Assembly: GCA_900770865.1 (NCBI GenBank)
Contig: CAAGLU010000076.1
Location: 1-6,357 of the forward strand
DNA from: an uncultured Atopobiaceae bacterium
GTDB lineage: Bacteria > Actinomycetota > Coriobacteriia > Coriobacteriales > Atopobiaceae
Length of the DNA: 6,357 bases
Direction: 5' to 3'
The position numbers and the translations under genes were made by a program. Positions 1 through 5,602 of the stretch are shown here, piece by piece. The notes under the pieces were generated by a model that saw only the letters and a program-made list of their open reading frames with translations, was not told where the DNA came from and searched no databases. Each line of letters begins with the position of its first letter. The stretch's first letter is position 1.

Positions 1-30
1 CGACCCCACCGAGTAGATTCGCGCCGACTC

Positions 31-2001
31 CTACATGAGCTCGGTCACGTTCTTGGCGAACTCCACCGGGTCGTCGATGGGCAGTCCCTCGACGAGAAGT
101 GCCTGGTCATAGAGTATGGACCCCATGAGCTTGAGGCGGTCCTTCTCGCCAGCCTCCTGCGCCGCGACGAGCTTGCCAAACACGGGGTGCGCGGCGTTCA
201 GCTGCAGCACGCGCTGAGCCTTGGGGGCAGAGGCCGCCTCGGGGCCCTGGGAAATCACGCGCTCCATCTCGAGCGAGACCGGGCCCTCGGAGGCAATCGC
301 CGCAGGAGCGTCGCCCAGGCCGGCAGCCACGCGCACGTCGGTGACCTTGTCACCCAGGTCGCCCTTGAGCTCGTCGATGAGGTCCTTGTGCTCGGTGGTT
401 GCCACGTCGGCTGCCTTCTTCTCGTCCTCGGTCGCAAGGTCGAGGTCCGCGGAGGAGACATTGGCAAACTCGAGGTCGCGGGCGTCGGTGCCCTTGTGCT
501 CGGAGTCACCCGCCACGGCGTCCACGTGGTAGGTGCGCATGAACTGGAACATGAACTCGTCGACGTCCTGCGTGCAGAGAAGCACGTCGAAGCCGTGGTT
601 CACGGCCGAGGTCACCACGGGCATCTTCTCCAGGCGGTCGCGGGAGTCGCCGGCGGCGTAGTAGATCTTGTCCTGCTCGGCGGGCATGGCGGCCACGTAC
701 TCCTTGAGCGTGACCTGCTTGCCCTCCTTGGCTGACCAGAACAGCAGCAGGTCAGCGAGGTCGGCGGCCTTCGAGCCGTAGGAGTTGTAGATGCCAAACT
801 TGAGCCCGCGCCCAAAGTTGCCAATGAACTTCTCATAGCCCTCACGGTCGTTGTCGCGCATGTCCTCGAGCTCGGAGTGAATCTTCTTCTCGATGCGGCG
901 CGCGATGGCCCTGAGCTGCGAGTTCTGCTGAAGCGTCTCGCGGGAGATGTTGAGCGTCACGTCAGGCGAGTCGACGATGCCGCGCACGAAGTTGTAGTAG
1001 TCGGGCAGCAGGTCGGCGCACTTCTCCTGGATGAGGACGTTTGACGAGTAGAGAGCCAGGCCCTTCTCGTAGTCTTTGCTGTAGAGGTCGAAGGGCTGCT
1101 CGGACGGGATGAAGAGCAGAGCGTCGTACGAGAGCGCGCCCTCGGCGTGGAAGCTGATCGTGCGCTGCGGCTTCTCCCAGTCGTGGAAGGTCGACTTGTA
1201 GAACTCGTCGTAGTCCTCCTGCTTGACCTCGCTCGAGCGCTTCTTCCAGATGGGAGTCATGGAGTTGAGGGTCTCAAGCTCCTGGTAGTCCTCGTACTCG
1301 GGCTTGTAGTCGTCGCCGGCGTCCTCGGGCTTGGGCTTCTCGCGACTCTTGGTGACCATCATCTGGATGGGATGGCGCACGTAGTTTGAGTAGCGAGTGA
1401 CAAGGTCGCGCAGGCCCCACTCGGAGAGGAAACGATCGGTGTTGTCCTCCTCGGTCGAGGGGCGCAGGTAGAGTGTCACATCGGTGCCGTGGTCGTTCTC
1501 GCCAGAGCGCTCTCCCTCGGCGGCAGGCTCGATGGTGTAGCCGCTCCGACCGTCGGACTCCCAGGCGAACGCCTCGTCCGCACCATAGGCACGGCTCACC
1601 ACGCGGACCTTGTCGGCAACCATAAAGGCGGAGTAGAAGCCCACACCAAACTGGCCGATGATGTCCATGTCCTGGCCCTGGTGCTCTGCGTTTGCCTCCT
1701 TGAAGGCCTCCGAGCCCGAATGGGCAATGGTGCCCAGGTTCTTGTCCAGCTCGTCCTTGGTCATGCCGATGCCGTTGTCGCTCACCGTGATAGTGCGCGC
1801 GTCCTTGTCAAAGGCGAGGTGGATGGCAAGCGAGTCCTGGTCAACGTGGACGTCGGGATTAGTGAGGCTCTCGAAGCTCAGCTTGTCGATGGCGTCCGAC
1901 GCGTTGGAGATAAGCTCACGCAGGAAAATCTCCTTGTTGGTGTAAATCGAGTTGATCATGAGGTCCAAGAGCTTCTTGGACTCCGTCTTGAATTGCTTCA
2001 T
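31..2001 (-). CDS. htpG: Molecular chaperone HtpG (bacterial Hsp90)
   Basis: Cytosolic ATP-driven homodimeric chaperone that remodels client proteins, often with DnaK. From the ATG at 2001 it has 656 residues, slightly longer than E. coli HtpG (624). The N-terminal GHKL ATPase domain is plain: RELISNASDA at 28-37 with the catalytic Glu29 and Mg-binding Asn33, DNGIGM at 75-80, the lid motif GTIAHSGS at 90-97, GQFGVGFYSAF at 116-126, and GTDVTLYL near 172-179. An acidic, proline- and tyrosine-containing linker spans about 218-247. The middle domain carries NISRETLQQN with the ATPase-assisting Arg354. The C-terminal part, ending in EFAKNVTELM, is the dimerisation region and lacks the eukaryotic MEEVD tail, as expected. 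An in-frame TTG at 2025 would add eight residues (MPQGKEAH); I prefer the ATG because MKQFKTESKKLLDLMINSIY is the usual HtpG N-terminus and a purine-rich tract precedes it. I see no CIRCE or HAIR heat-shock operator upstream. Family assignment is very secure. Confidence 0.98.
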   Translation of the reverse strand: MKQFKTESKKLLDLMINSIYTNKEIFLRELISNASDAIDKLSFESLTNPDVHVDQDSLAIHLAFDKDARTITVSDNGIGMTKDELDKNLGTIAHSGSEAFKEANAEHQGQDMDIIGQFGVGFYSAFMVADKVRVVSRAYGADEAFAWESDGRSGYTIEPAAEGERSGENDHGTDVTLYLRPSTEEDNTDRFLSEWGLRDLVTRYSNYVRHPIQMMVTKSREKPKPEDAGDDYKPEYEDYQELETLNSMTPIWKKRSSEVKQEDYDEFYKSTFHDWEKPQRTISFHAEGALSYDALLFIPSEQPFDLYSKDYEKGLALYSSNVLIQEKCADLLPDYYNFVRGIVDSPDVTLNISRETLQQNSQLRAIARRIEKKIHSELEDMRDNDREGYEKFIGNFGRGLKFGIYNSYGSKAADLADLLLFWSAKEGKQVTLKEYVAAMPAEQDKIYYAAGDSRDRLEKMPVVTSAVNHGFDVLLCTQDVDEFMFQFMRTYHVDAVAGDSEHKGTDARDLEFANVSSADLDLATEDEKKAADVATTEHKDLIDELKGDLGDKVTDVRVAAGLGDAPAAIASEGPVSLEMERVISQGPEAASAPKAQRVLQLNAAHPVFGKLVAAQEAGEKDRLKLMGSILYDQALLVEGLPIDDPVEFAKNVTELM

Positions 2002-2006
2002 GTGCG

Positions 2007-2018
2007 CTTCTTTCCCTT
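2007..2018 (-). promoter_or_regulatory. Purine-rich ribosome binding region of htpG
   Basis: On the minus strand the purine tract AAGGGAAAGAAG lies 5 nt before the ATG at 2001. It is not a clean AGGAGG, but it supports the ATG rather than the in-frame TTG at 2025, because it falls inside the eight-codon extension the TTG start would create. Confidence 0.5.
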
Positions 2019-2126
2019 GAGGCAAGCCAACGTCTATCTAGTTACCCAGCGCTGAGGGCGGTAAACCTTGGAGCAGCAAGAATCTACTGTATACGCGCTG
2101 AGATTTTCTCCGTGCATAGGTTGATA

Positions 2127-2268
2127 GGCGAGAAGGACGAGTCGTCTGCGTTTCCGCCGGCTCGGGGCACGCGGTCCGCACGCCCCGGGCCCCGAACTAC
2201 GCACGGTCGCTTTTAAGCTTTGTGGATTGCTGGGCTTTTGTCCTTCTCGCCCTCAGCCGTGCGTAGTT
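2127..2268. ncRNA. Candidate structured RNA with crossed (pseudoknot-like) 12-bp inverted repeats
   Basis: Two perfect 12-nt complementary pairs interlock in the non-coding region between htpG and the dehydrogenase gene. Arm A GGCGAGAAGGAC (2127-2138) pairs with A' GTCCTTCTCGCC (2240-2251). Arm B AACTACGCACGG (2195-2206) pairs with B' CCGTGCGTAGTT (2257-2268). The order A-B-A'-B' cannot form as nested hairpins, but in RNA it is the H-type pseudoknot order. Between A and B sits another GC hairpin (2163-2187). No reading frame here has a credible ribosome binding site or family signature. The strand is undecided: I see no clear promoter or U-tract terminator fixing a transcript. It does not match the hallmark sequences of tmRNA, RNase P RNA, SRP RNA or 6S RNA that I can check by eye. 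It could instead be a dispersed DNA repeat or chance, though two perfect 12-mers in about 530 bases are improbable by chance. Confidence 0.35.
2163..2187. repeat. GC-rich imperfect hairpin in the htpG-dehydrogenase intergenic region
   Basis: CGGGGC (2163-2168) pairs with GCCCCG (2182-2187), then a symmetric AC/AC internal loop, then GCG (2171-2173) with CGC (2177-2179) closing a three-base GTC loop. No T-run follows on either strand, so it is not a convincing intrinsic terminator. It lies inside the loop between arms A and B of the crossed inverted repeats and may be part of the same folded molecule. Confidence 0.5.
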
Positions 2269-2292
2269 TCAACACCTGTCGAAGCTCCAAGT

Positions 2293-2339
2293 CTGCCCCA
2301 TTCGGGCATCCGAGTTGGCTTCGGAGAACCATGGGGCAG
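2293..2339. repeat. Two-tier inverted repeat in the intergenic region
   Basis: CTGCCCCAT (2293-2301) is perfectly complementary to ATGGGGCAG (2331-2339). Inside it TCCGA (2309-2313) pairs with TCGGA (2321-2325) around a seven-base loop. Further right, TCGGAC (2343-2348) pairs with GTCCGA (2377-2382), and GTTG (2385-2388) with CAAC (2394-2397). This continues the hairpin-dense pattern that begins at 2127. I see no coding function and no terminator T-run. Confidence 0.45.
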
Positions 2340-2481
2340 GAATCGGACGTTTTGCTCCTTGCCCAGCGCGAATTCTGTCCGAAAGTTGCCCGACAACGTC
2401 AGCGCTCGCTCCAGAAGGGACGAGACGCCGATCCGCACGTGTCGAACTGACGGTGCACCCGTTTGACCGGCATGTTTCGCG

Positions 2482-2510
2482 TTGCCCGCCGAGCAGCGAC
2501 CACGTAACCA
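2482..2510 (+). promoter_or_regulatory. Weak candidate promoter for the dehydrogenase gene
   Basis: TTGCCC (2482-2487) and TAACCA (2505-2510) are separated by exactly 17 bases, which would place transcription start about 40 nt before the ATG. Both boxes deviate from the sigma-70 consensus, so this is only a suggestion. A CCATGG repeat pair overlaps the -10 box and the presumed start (2508-2525). Confidence 0.25.
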
Positions 2511-2525
2511 TGGCGTCTACCATGG
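2508..2525. repeat. Paired CCATGG palindromes upstream of the dehydrogenase gene
   Basis: CCATGG at 2508-2513 and again at 2520-2525, six bases apart. Each half is itself palindromic, so the 18-bp block reads both as a direct and as an inverted repeat. Its position, about 34 bases before the start codon and over the weak candidate promoter, would suit an operator, but it resembles no operator I know (it is not a Rex-like site). Confidence 0.3.
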
Positions 2526-2558
2526 AGCCGCACTCAGCATGACCTAAGGAGAATCACT

Positions 2559-3545
2559 ATGAAGCTCTTTGCCTATGCCCTGCGCGAGTACGACGAGCTG
2601 GGCTACCTCGATGCATGCGCACGCGAGATGGGATTCGAGTACGGTTGGACGTCCGAGTACCCCAGCCTCGAGAACGTAGGCCTGGCACGCGGCTATGACG
2701 CGCTCTGCATCATCACCAACCCCATGCCGGCAGACCTTCTCGACTCCTTCCACAAGGAGGGTATCAAGAACCTTGCCACCAGGACCATCGGCTACGAGCA
2801 CATCGACGTCGCCCACGCCTACGAGCTGGGCATGCGTGTGGCAAACGCCCCCTACCCGCCCGAGGGCGTAGCCAACTACGCCATCATGCTGCTGCTCATG
2901 GCCCAGCGCAAGGTGAAGCTCCTCTCGCGCCAGTCCCTCGCGCAGGACTTTGGCCTTCACGGCAAGCTGGGGAAGGACATCTCCACCTCCACGGTGGGCG
3001 TCATTGGCACGGGGCGCATTGGCGCCACGGTCGTGAGGCACCTCGCAGGCTTTGGCTGCAGGCTCCTTGCCTACGACCCCTACCCCAACCCCGAGGTCGC
3101 AAAGTTTGCCACCTACGTCGACCTTGACACCCTCTACGCCGAGTCCGACGCGATCACGCTCCACGCACCCGGCCTGCCCGAGAACCGACACATGATTGAT
3201 GCCGCGGCTTTCTCCAAGATGAAGCATGGCGTGACCATAGTGAACGCAGCGCGCGGCATGCTCATCGATACGCAAGCACTGGTGGAGGCCGTGGAATCCG
3301 GGCAGGTGGGCGCGGCGGCACTCGACACCATCGAGCACGAGGAGGACCTCTACTACCTGGACCGCAGCCGAGACGTGCTTCCCAACCGAGACCGCTCGGT
3401 CCTCATGGCCTTCCCAAACGTGATCGTATCTCCGCACATGGCGTTCTACACCGCCGAGGACGTGGAGGCCATGATTCGCAACTCCGCAAGCGCGCTTCTC
3501 GCCTTCGAGCGCGGAGAAGAGACGCCCTTCGAGGTGCGCCACTAG
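2559..3545 (+). CDS. D-2-hydroxyacid dehydrogenase, probably D-lactate dehydrogenase
   Basis: NAD-dependent cytosolic enzyme of the D-isomer-specific 2-hydroxyacid dehydrogenase family, most likely reducing pyruvate to D-lactate to regenerate NAD+ in fermentation. It has 328 residues, the normal size. The split N-terminal catalytic domain contains RTIGYEHIDV at 75-84. The Rossmann domain has VIGTGRIG at 148-155, with acidic Asp173 at the end of the second strand, favouring NAD over NADP. The catalytic triad is present: Arg232 in NAARGMLID, Glu261 in the ALDTIEHEED segment, and His293 in SPHMAFYT. These sit at a constant offset of three from Arg235/Glu264/His296 of Lactobacillus D-LDH. The start is fixed by AAGGAG at 2546-2551, seven bases before the ATG. 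It is a single gene with its own leader. Related VanH enzymes share this fold, but there is no vanA or vanX neighbour; another 2-oxo acid substrate is possible. Confidence 0.9.
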   Translation: MKLFAYALREYDELGYLDACAREMGFEYGWTSEYPSLENVGLARGYDALCIITNPMPADLLDSFHKEGIKNLATRTIGYEHIDVAHAYELGMRVANAPYPPEGVANYAIMLLLMAQRKVKLLSRQSLAQDFGLHGKLGKDISTSTVGVIGTGRIGATVVRHLAGFGCRLLAYDPYPNPEVAKFATYVDLDTLYAESDAITLHAPGLPENRHMIDAAAFSKMKHGVTIVNAARGMLIDTQALVEAVESGQVGAAALDTIEHEEDLYYLDRSRDVLPNRDRSVLMAFPNVIVSPHMAFYTAEDVEAMIRNSASALLAFERGEETPFEVRH

Positions 3546-3576
3546 CAACGGGCGTTGACGACAACAGCAAAAACAG

Positions 3577-3607
3577 AGGGCCGGCGTCTCCTTGGACTGC
3601 CGGCCCT
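3577..3607. terminator. GC-rich hairpin terminator between convergent genes
   Basis: AGGGCCGGC (3577-3585) pairs perfectly with GCCGGCCCT (3599-3607); GTC (3586-3588) can also pair with GAC (3595-3597). It begins 31 bases after the dehydrogenase stop. The run of five A at 3569-3573 becomes a T-run after the stem only on the minus strand, so the classic intrinsic-terminator geometry faces leftward transcription. On the plus strand no T-run follows, so termination of the dehydrogenase transcript here would be less canonical. Confidence 0.6.
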
Positions 3608-3935
3608 CCCTGTATCAAATGGACCTACCTTGGGCTATTAAGGTGGTATCACTCCTCTGCTATCGCAACCTGTAGAACTGCTGTCTGCGAACCGCCAGGT
3701 TGCTAGCGCCCTTGATGCGACTTAAGCTTCGCGTTGCTGGCCCTCCTGGGACCTACAAACGGGCGTGCCTTGGGTTGGCAGCCGCAGACAGGTCTGAATG
3801 TATCTCGTCTTCACTGCCCATCGGTATCGCCTCCCCCACTCGAGCCCCGAGCCGTGCCTCGAAAGCTAACCTTTATTTCGATGAATTATCTACCCCATGA
3901 TGTGAGAAGTAAACGACACTTGATGCGATTTATGT
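3608..3935. other. Gene-free stretch between convergent genes
   Basis: About 330 bases between the hairpin after the dehydrogenase gene and the stop codon of the nitroreductase-like gene. Visible structure is limited to a small hairpin ACCTT/AAGGT (3627-3631 with 3640-3644) and an 8-bp inverted repeat GCAACCTG/CAGGTTGC (3665-3672 with 3696-3703). The last 80 bases are clearly more AT-rich than the surroundings. Short frames have no ribosome binding site or recognisable family. It may be 3' untranslated sequence or gene remnants. Confidence 0.6.
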
Positions 3936-4778
3936 TTAAAAACTGAAGGTGGCAACGTAGGTGGCGGAGTCGTTGGACCCATCCACGCCAGCGGCCGCCC
4001 CGTCGAACGACCACGTACCACGCACGCCCTGCTGGACGAGACCCGCCTCAAGGTGGAGCATCGCAATCCCCATGTCAACGAGCTGCACGTCACCGATGGG
4101 CCTGAGCGGTAGCGTGCGATCTTCAAAGAGGTTGATGCGCCCATCAGAGCAGACGAGCCGCCACGGCTGGAGGTTCTGCGCCGAGGGCGCCAGGCGCACG
4201 CAGCTGAGCGCGGCCGCCAGCATAGGGCCACACGCATCCGGCGAGGCCATGGGATGCGAAAGGTCGCCCTGGAAGAACAGGCTGCCCCACGGCACCCGTT
4301 CGTCCGCATGGAGCTTCGAGCGCATGACCCGCTCGAGCGCCGAGGCGCGCGTCGCCGGCGTGCCCACGGCGATGACCGCAGGCATGATGCGACTCTCGTC
4401 CTCGTCCACACCCGAAGCGCGCTCGAAGGCAGACCGGTCGATGGTGCCCGCAAGCCACGCCGTCCCCAGGCCGTGCGCCGCCGCAGCAAGAACCAGGCGC
4501 TCGACCACGTAGCCAAAGGTCTCCTCGGCGTGAGGACAGCGCGGGAGAGCGCCAACAACGTACCAGCTGGTCCCTCGAATCACGCGGCTGGTGGCACCGT
4601 ACTTCTCGGCATCAATGAGCCGCAGGTCAACCGGTATGTCATAGGGATTCGCGTCATTGGATGCCAGGGTTTCCAGAAGCTCGCGCGCCTCTGGCGAGAG
4701 AGGCGTGCCATCAAACGTGCGCACGGTGCGACGCATCGCACACGCGGATGCAAGGACCTTGCCCTCGCCTGCTTCCAT
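3936..4778 (-). CDS. Putative TM1586-type nitroreductase family flavoprotein
   Basis: 280-residue protein resembling the 'putative TM nitroreductase' family (TM1586-like), which is thought to bind FMN and reduce substrates with NAD(P)H; the natural substrate is not known. N-terminal motif RRTVRTFDGTPLS at about 16-28 matches the nitroreductase opening helix and FMN-phosphate contact region. GYVVERLVLAAAAHGLGTAWLAG at about 89-111 is the typical core helix and turn. RLAPSAQNLQPWRLV at 195-209 is the 'PSAxNxQPW' FMN-site motif, placed late in the chain as in this two-half family rather than near the N-terminus as in classical nitroreductases. LVDMGIAMLHLEAGL at about 233-247 resembles the conserved 'D-G-A-LHLEA' helix. 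The start is supported by AAGGAG (minus strand, 4786-4791), seven bases before the ATG; a later ATG at codon 15 lacks that support. There is no signal peptide or membrane segment. It stands alone, divergent from the small gene to its right. Confidence 0.82.
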   Translation of the reverse strand: MEAGEGKVLASACAMRRTVRTFDGTPLSPEARELLETLASNDANPYDIPVDLRLIDAEKYGATSRVIRGTSWYVVGALPRCPHAEETFGYVVERLVLAAAAHGLGTAWLAGTIDRSAFERASGVDEDESRIMPAVIAVGTPATRASALERVMRSKLHADERVPWGSLFFQGDLSHPMASPDACGPMLAAALSCVRLAPSAQNLQPWRLVCSDGRINLFEDRTLPLRPIGDVQLVDMGIAMLHLEAGLVQQGVRGTWSFDGAAAGVDGSNDSATYVATFSF

Positions 4779-5055
4779 GACGGCGCTCCTTCATCAAGCC
4801 TCAAACGGGTGCAAAGAAGCGCCCGAACCTCTGCGCATTCCCAACCATGCTAGCGCACGCGCCGCGGGAAGACCGCGCCAACCGCGACCAATCGGGCGGG
4901 CGGCGGATGCACACCCCCTTCGAACTGCTGCTTATTTGGAGAAACAATCGCTTGCCGACGAGAACGGAACATTATCCAAACGCGGGACTAACTCTGGGCC
5001 AACGGGGATATAGTCAATTTATGCACGTCATGGTCGTTCGGCGAAAGGACATGCC
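4779..5055. other. Divergent intergenic region holding both promoters
   Basis: 277 bases between the leftward nitroreductase-like gene and the rightward small gene. The left half is GC-rich (GCGC/CCGCGG runs at about 4855-4910), the right half has AT-rich patches at about 4930-4980 and 5005-5025. TATAGT at 5009-5014 is a possible -10 box for the small gene, but no TTGACA-like box lies 17 bases upstream, so I do not call a promoter. No credible gene is seen. Confidence 0.5.
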
Positions 5056-5364
5056 ATGGGAAAGAAAGCTGCAGAGGCGCTCGACATCAGCTACAACGAT
5101 CTGGCCGACTACCTTCATAGAAACCACTCGGTGTACATGAAGGTCGGGTCGGCCGTTTACTACCTCACAGACGTCAACTATGAGGCCTGGCGCGCGCAGG
5201 ACACCTCGCGGCGCAACTCAAAGAACCACTTCGTCGACTGCAGCGAGCTTGTCGACACCGTTGACGAATTCCTCACGCTCCCCTTTGTTCACGGCAAGAC
5301 CATCAAGGACGTGTTCGACCAGGCAACCTTCTATGCCTCGGTCAAGGGCGAGAAGTCCGCGTAA
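5056..5364 (+). CDS. Conserved-looking hypothetical protein, 102 residues
   Basis: I do not recognise a named family. It is a real gene by its signals: AAAGGA at 5044-5049 lies six bases before the ATG, codon choice matches the neighbours, and a strong intrinsic terminator follows 20 bases after the stop. The protein is soluble, with no signal peptide or membrane segment. It starts with a basic, probably helical segment (MGKKAAEALDISYNDLADYLHRN), then a tyrosine-rich, probably beta part (VYMKVGSAVYYLTDVNYEAW, about 27-46), a basic turn (DTSRRNSKNH) and an acidic helical end (about 61-98) containing FVDCSELVDTVDEFL and GKTIKDVFDQATFY. It has one cysteine (Cys62), so no zinc site is likely. It is transcribed alone and divergently from the nitroreductase-like gene, so a functional link there is only a possibility. 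Confidence 0.8.
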   Translation: MGKKAAEALDISYNDLADYLHRNHSVYMKVGSAVYYLTDVNYEAWRAQDTSRRNSKNHFVDCSELVDTVDEFLTLPFVHGKTIKDVFDQATFYASVKGEKSA

Positions 5365-5383
5365 CTCTGTGTGAGAACCGCTG

Positions 5384-5421
5384 CGGCCCCGTTGGCACAT
5401 GCTGCCAGCGGGGTCGTTTTT
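5384..5421 (+). terminator. Rho-independent terminator of the 102-residue gene
   Basis: A 14-bp stem, 5384-5397 with 5403-5416, containing two G-T (G-U in RNA) wobbles, closes a five-base loop CATGC and is followed directly by TTTTT (5417-5421). This is the complete intrinsic-terminator pattern on the plus strand. No T-run exists on the opposite strand, so it is one-directional. Confidence 0.9.
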
Positions 5422-5445
5422 GTGCGCAGGGGGGATGCTTGCGCC

Positions 5446-5569
5446 TCCCGCCAAACCTGCGGCTTAATAGCAGTCGCACAAAGGCAGTGCCGAGAAGAAC
5501 CGCAGCTAGAGAGCTTGGTCCTTCTCGGCACGATGCTATTAACCCGCAGGTTTCCGGCCTTGGGCGGGA
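5446..5569. repeat. 124-nt near-perfect fold-back (long inverted repeat) between convergent genes
   Basis: Arms pair in four blocks: 5446-5452 with 5563-5569 (7 of 7), 5453-5472 with 5534-5553 (19 of 20, one C-C mismatch), 5487-5501 with 5517-5531 (14 of 15, one A-C mismatch) and AGCT 5504-5507 with AGCT 5512-5515 around an AGAG loop. That gives about 44 base pairs interrupted by a 9-base bulge (5554-5562) and an asymmetric loop of 14 bases (5473-5486) against 2 (5532-5533). It is non-coding on both strands and lies 25 bases after the terminator of the 102-residue gene and 33 bases after the stop codon of the hydrogenase-type gene. It is far longer than an intrinsic terminator and no T-run follows it. 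It could be a small palindromic mobile or repeat element, a structured RNA, or a 3'-end stabiliser of the hydrogenase transcript. Confidence 0.75.
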
Positions 5570-5602
5570 AAAGCGAGCGCCTAGGGCAGATAGCGACGCC
5601 CG

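Larger units (their letters stand above)
2026..2558. other. Gene-free divergent intergenic region of about 530 bases
   Basis: This separates the leftward htpG from the rightward dehydrogenase gene and should hold both promoters. The half near htpG (about 2077-2110) is relatively AT-rich and contains the palindromes GTATAC and GAGATTTTCTC; the 8-mer GCGCTGAG occurs twice (2049-2056 and 2095-2102). The middle (2127-2400) is dominated by inverted repeats described separately. The last 100 bases lead into the dehydrogenase gene. Short reading frames here start without ribosome binding sites and show no recognisable domain, so I call none. Confidence 0.7.

Noticed and set aside
1489..2055. 188-residue open frame on the plus strand inside htpG (and a similar one at 187-735)
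   Set aside because: Leu/Val/Gly/His/Arg-rich antisense translations of an unambiguous htpG; no domain and no supporting start signals.
2002..2126. CIRCE or HAIR heat-shock operator upstream of htpG
   Set aside because: No TTAGCACTC/GAGTGCTAA or CTTGAGT/ACTCAAG pair is present.
2253..2438. 61-residue minus-strand frame in the hairpin-rich intergenic region
   Set aside because: GTG start with no ribosome binding site, no recognisable family, and it overlaps the inverted repeats; other frames here (2220-2542) are no better.
2559..3545. VanH-type glycopeptide resistance dehydrogenase
   Set aside because: The fold is shared, but no vanA ligase, vanX dipeptidase or vanRS regulator is adjacent; a general D-lactate dehydrogenase explains it better.
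2544..3548. 334-residue open frame on the minus strand across the whole dehydrogenase gene
   Set aside because: It is an antisense shadow caused by GC-rich third positions; it is Val/His/Gly-rich with no family motif, and the plus-strand frame has an intact catalytic triad and ribosome binding site.
3639..3652. T-box-like AAGGTGGTATCAC
   Set aside because: It only partly resembles the T-box core (GGTGGNACCGCG), lacks the Stem I features and an antiterminator/terminator pair, and no amino-acid or tRNA-synthetase gene follows.
4972..4980. DnaA-box-like TTATCCAAA
   Set aside because: Single copy with one mismatch to TTATCCACA; no cluster of boxes and no replication gene nearby.
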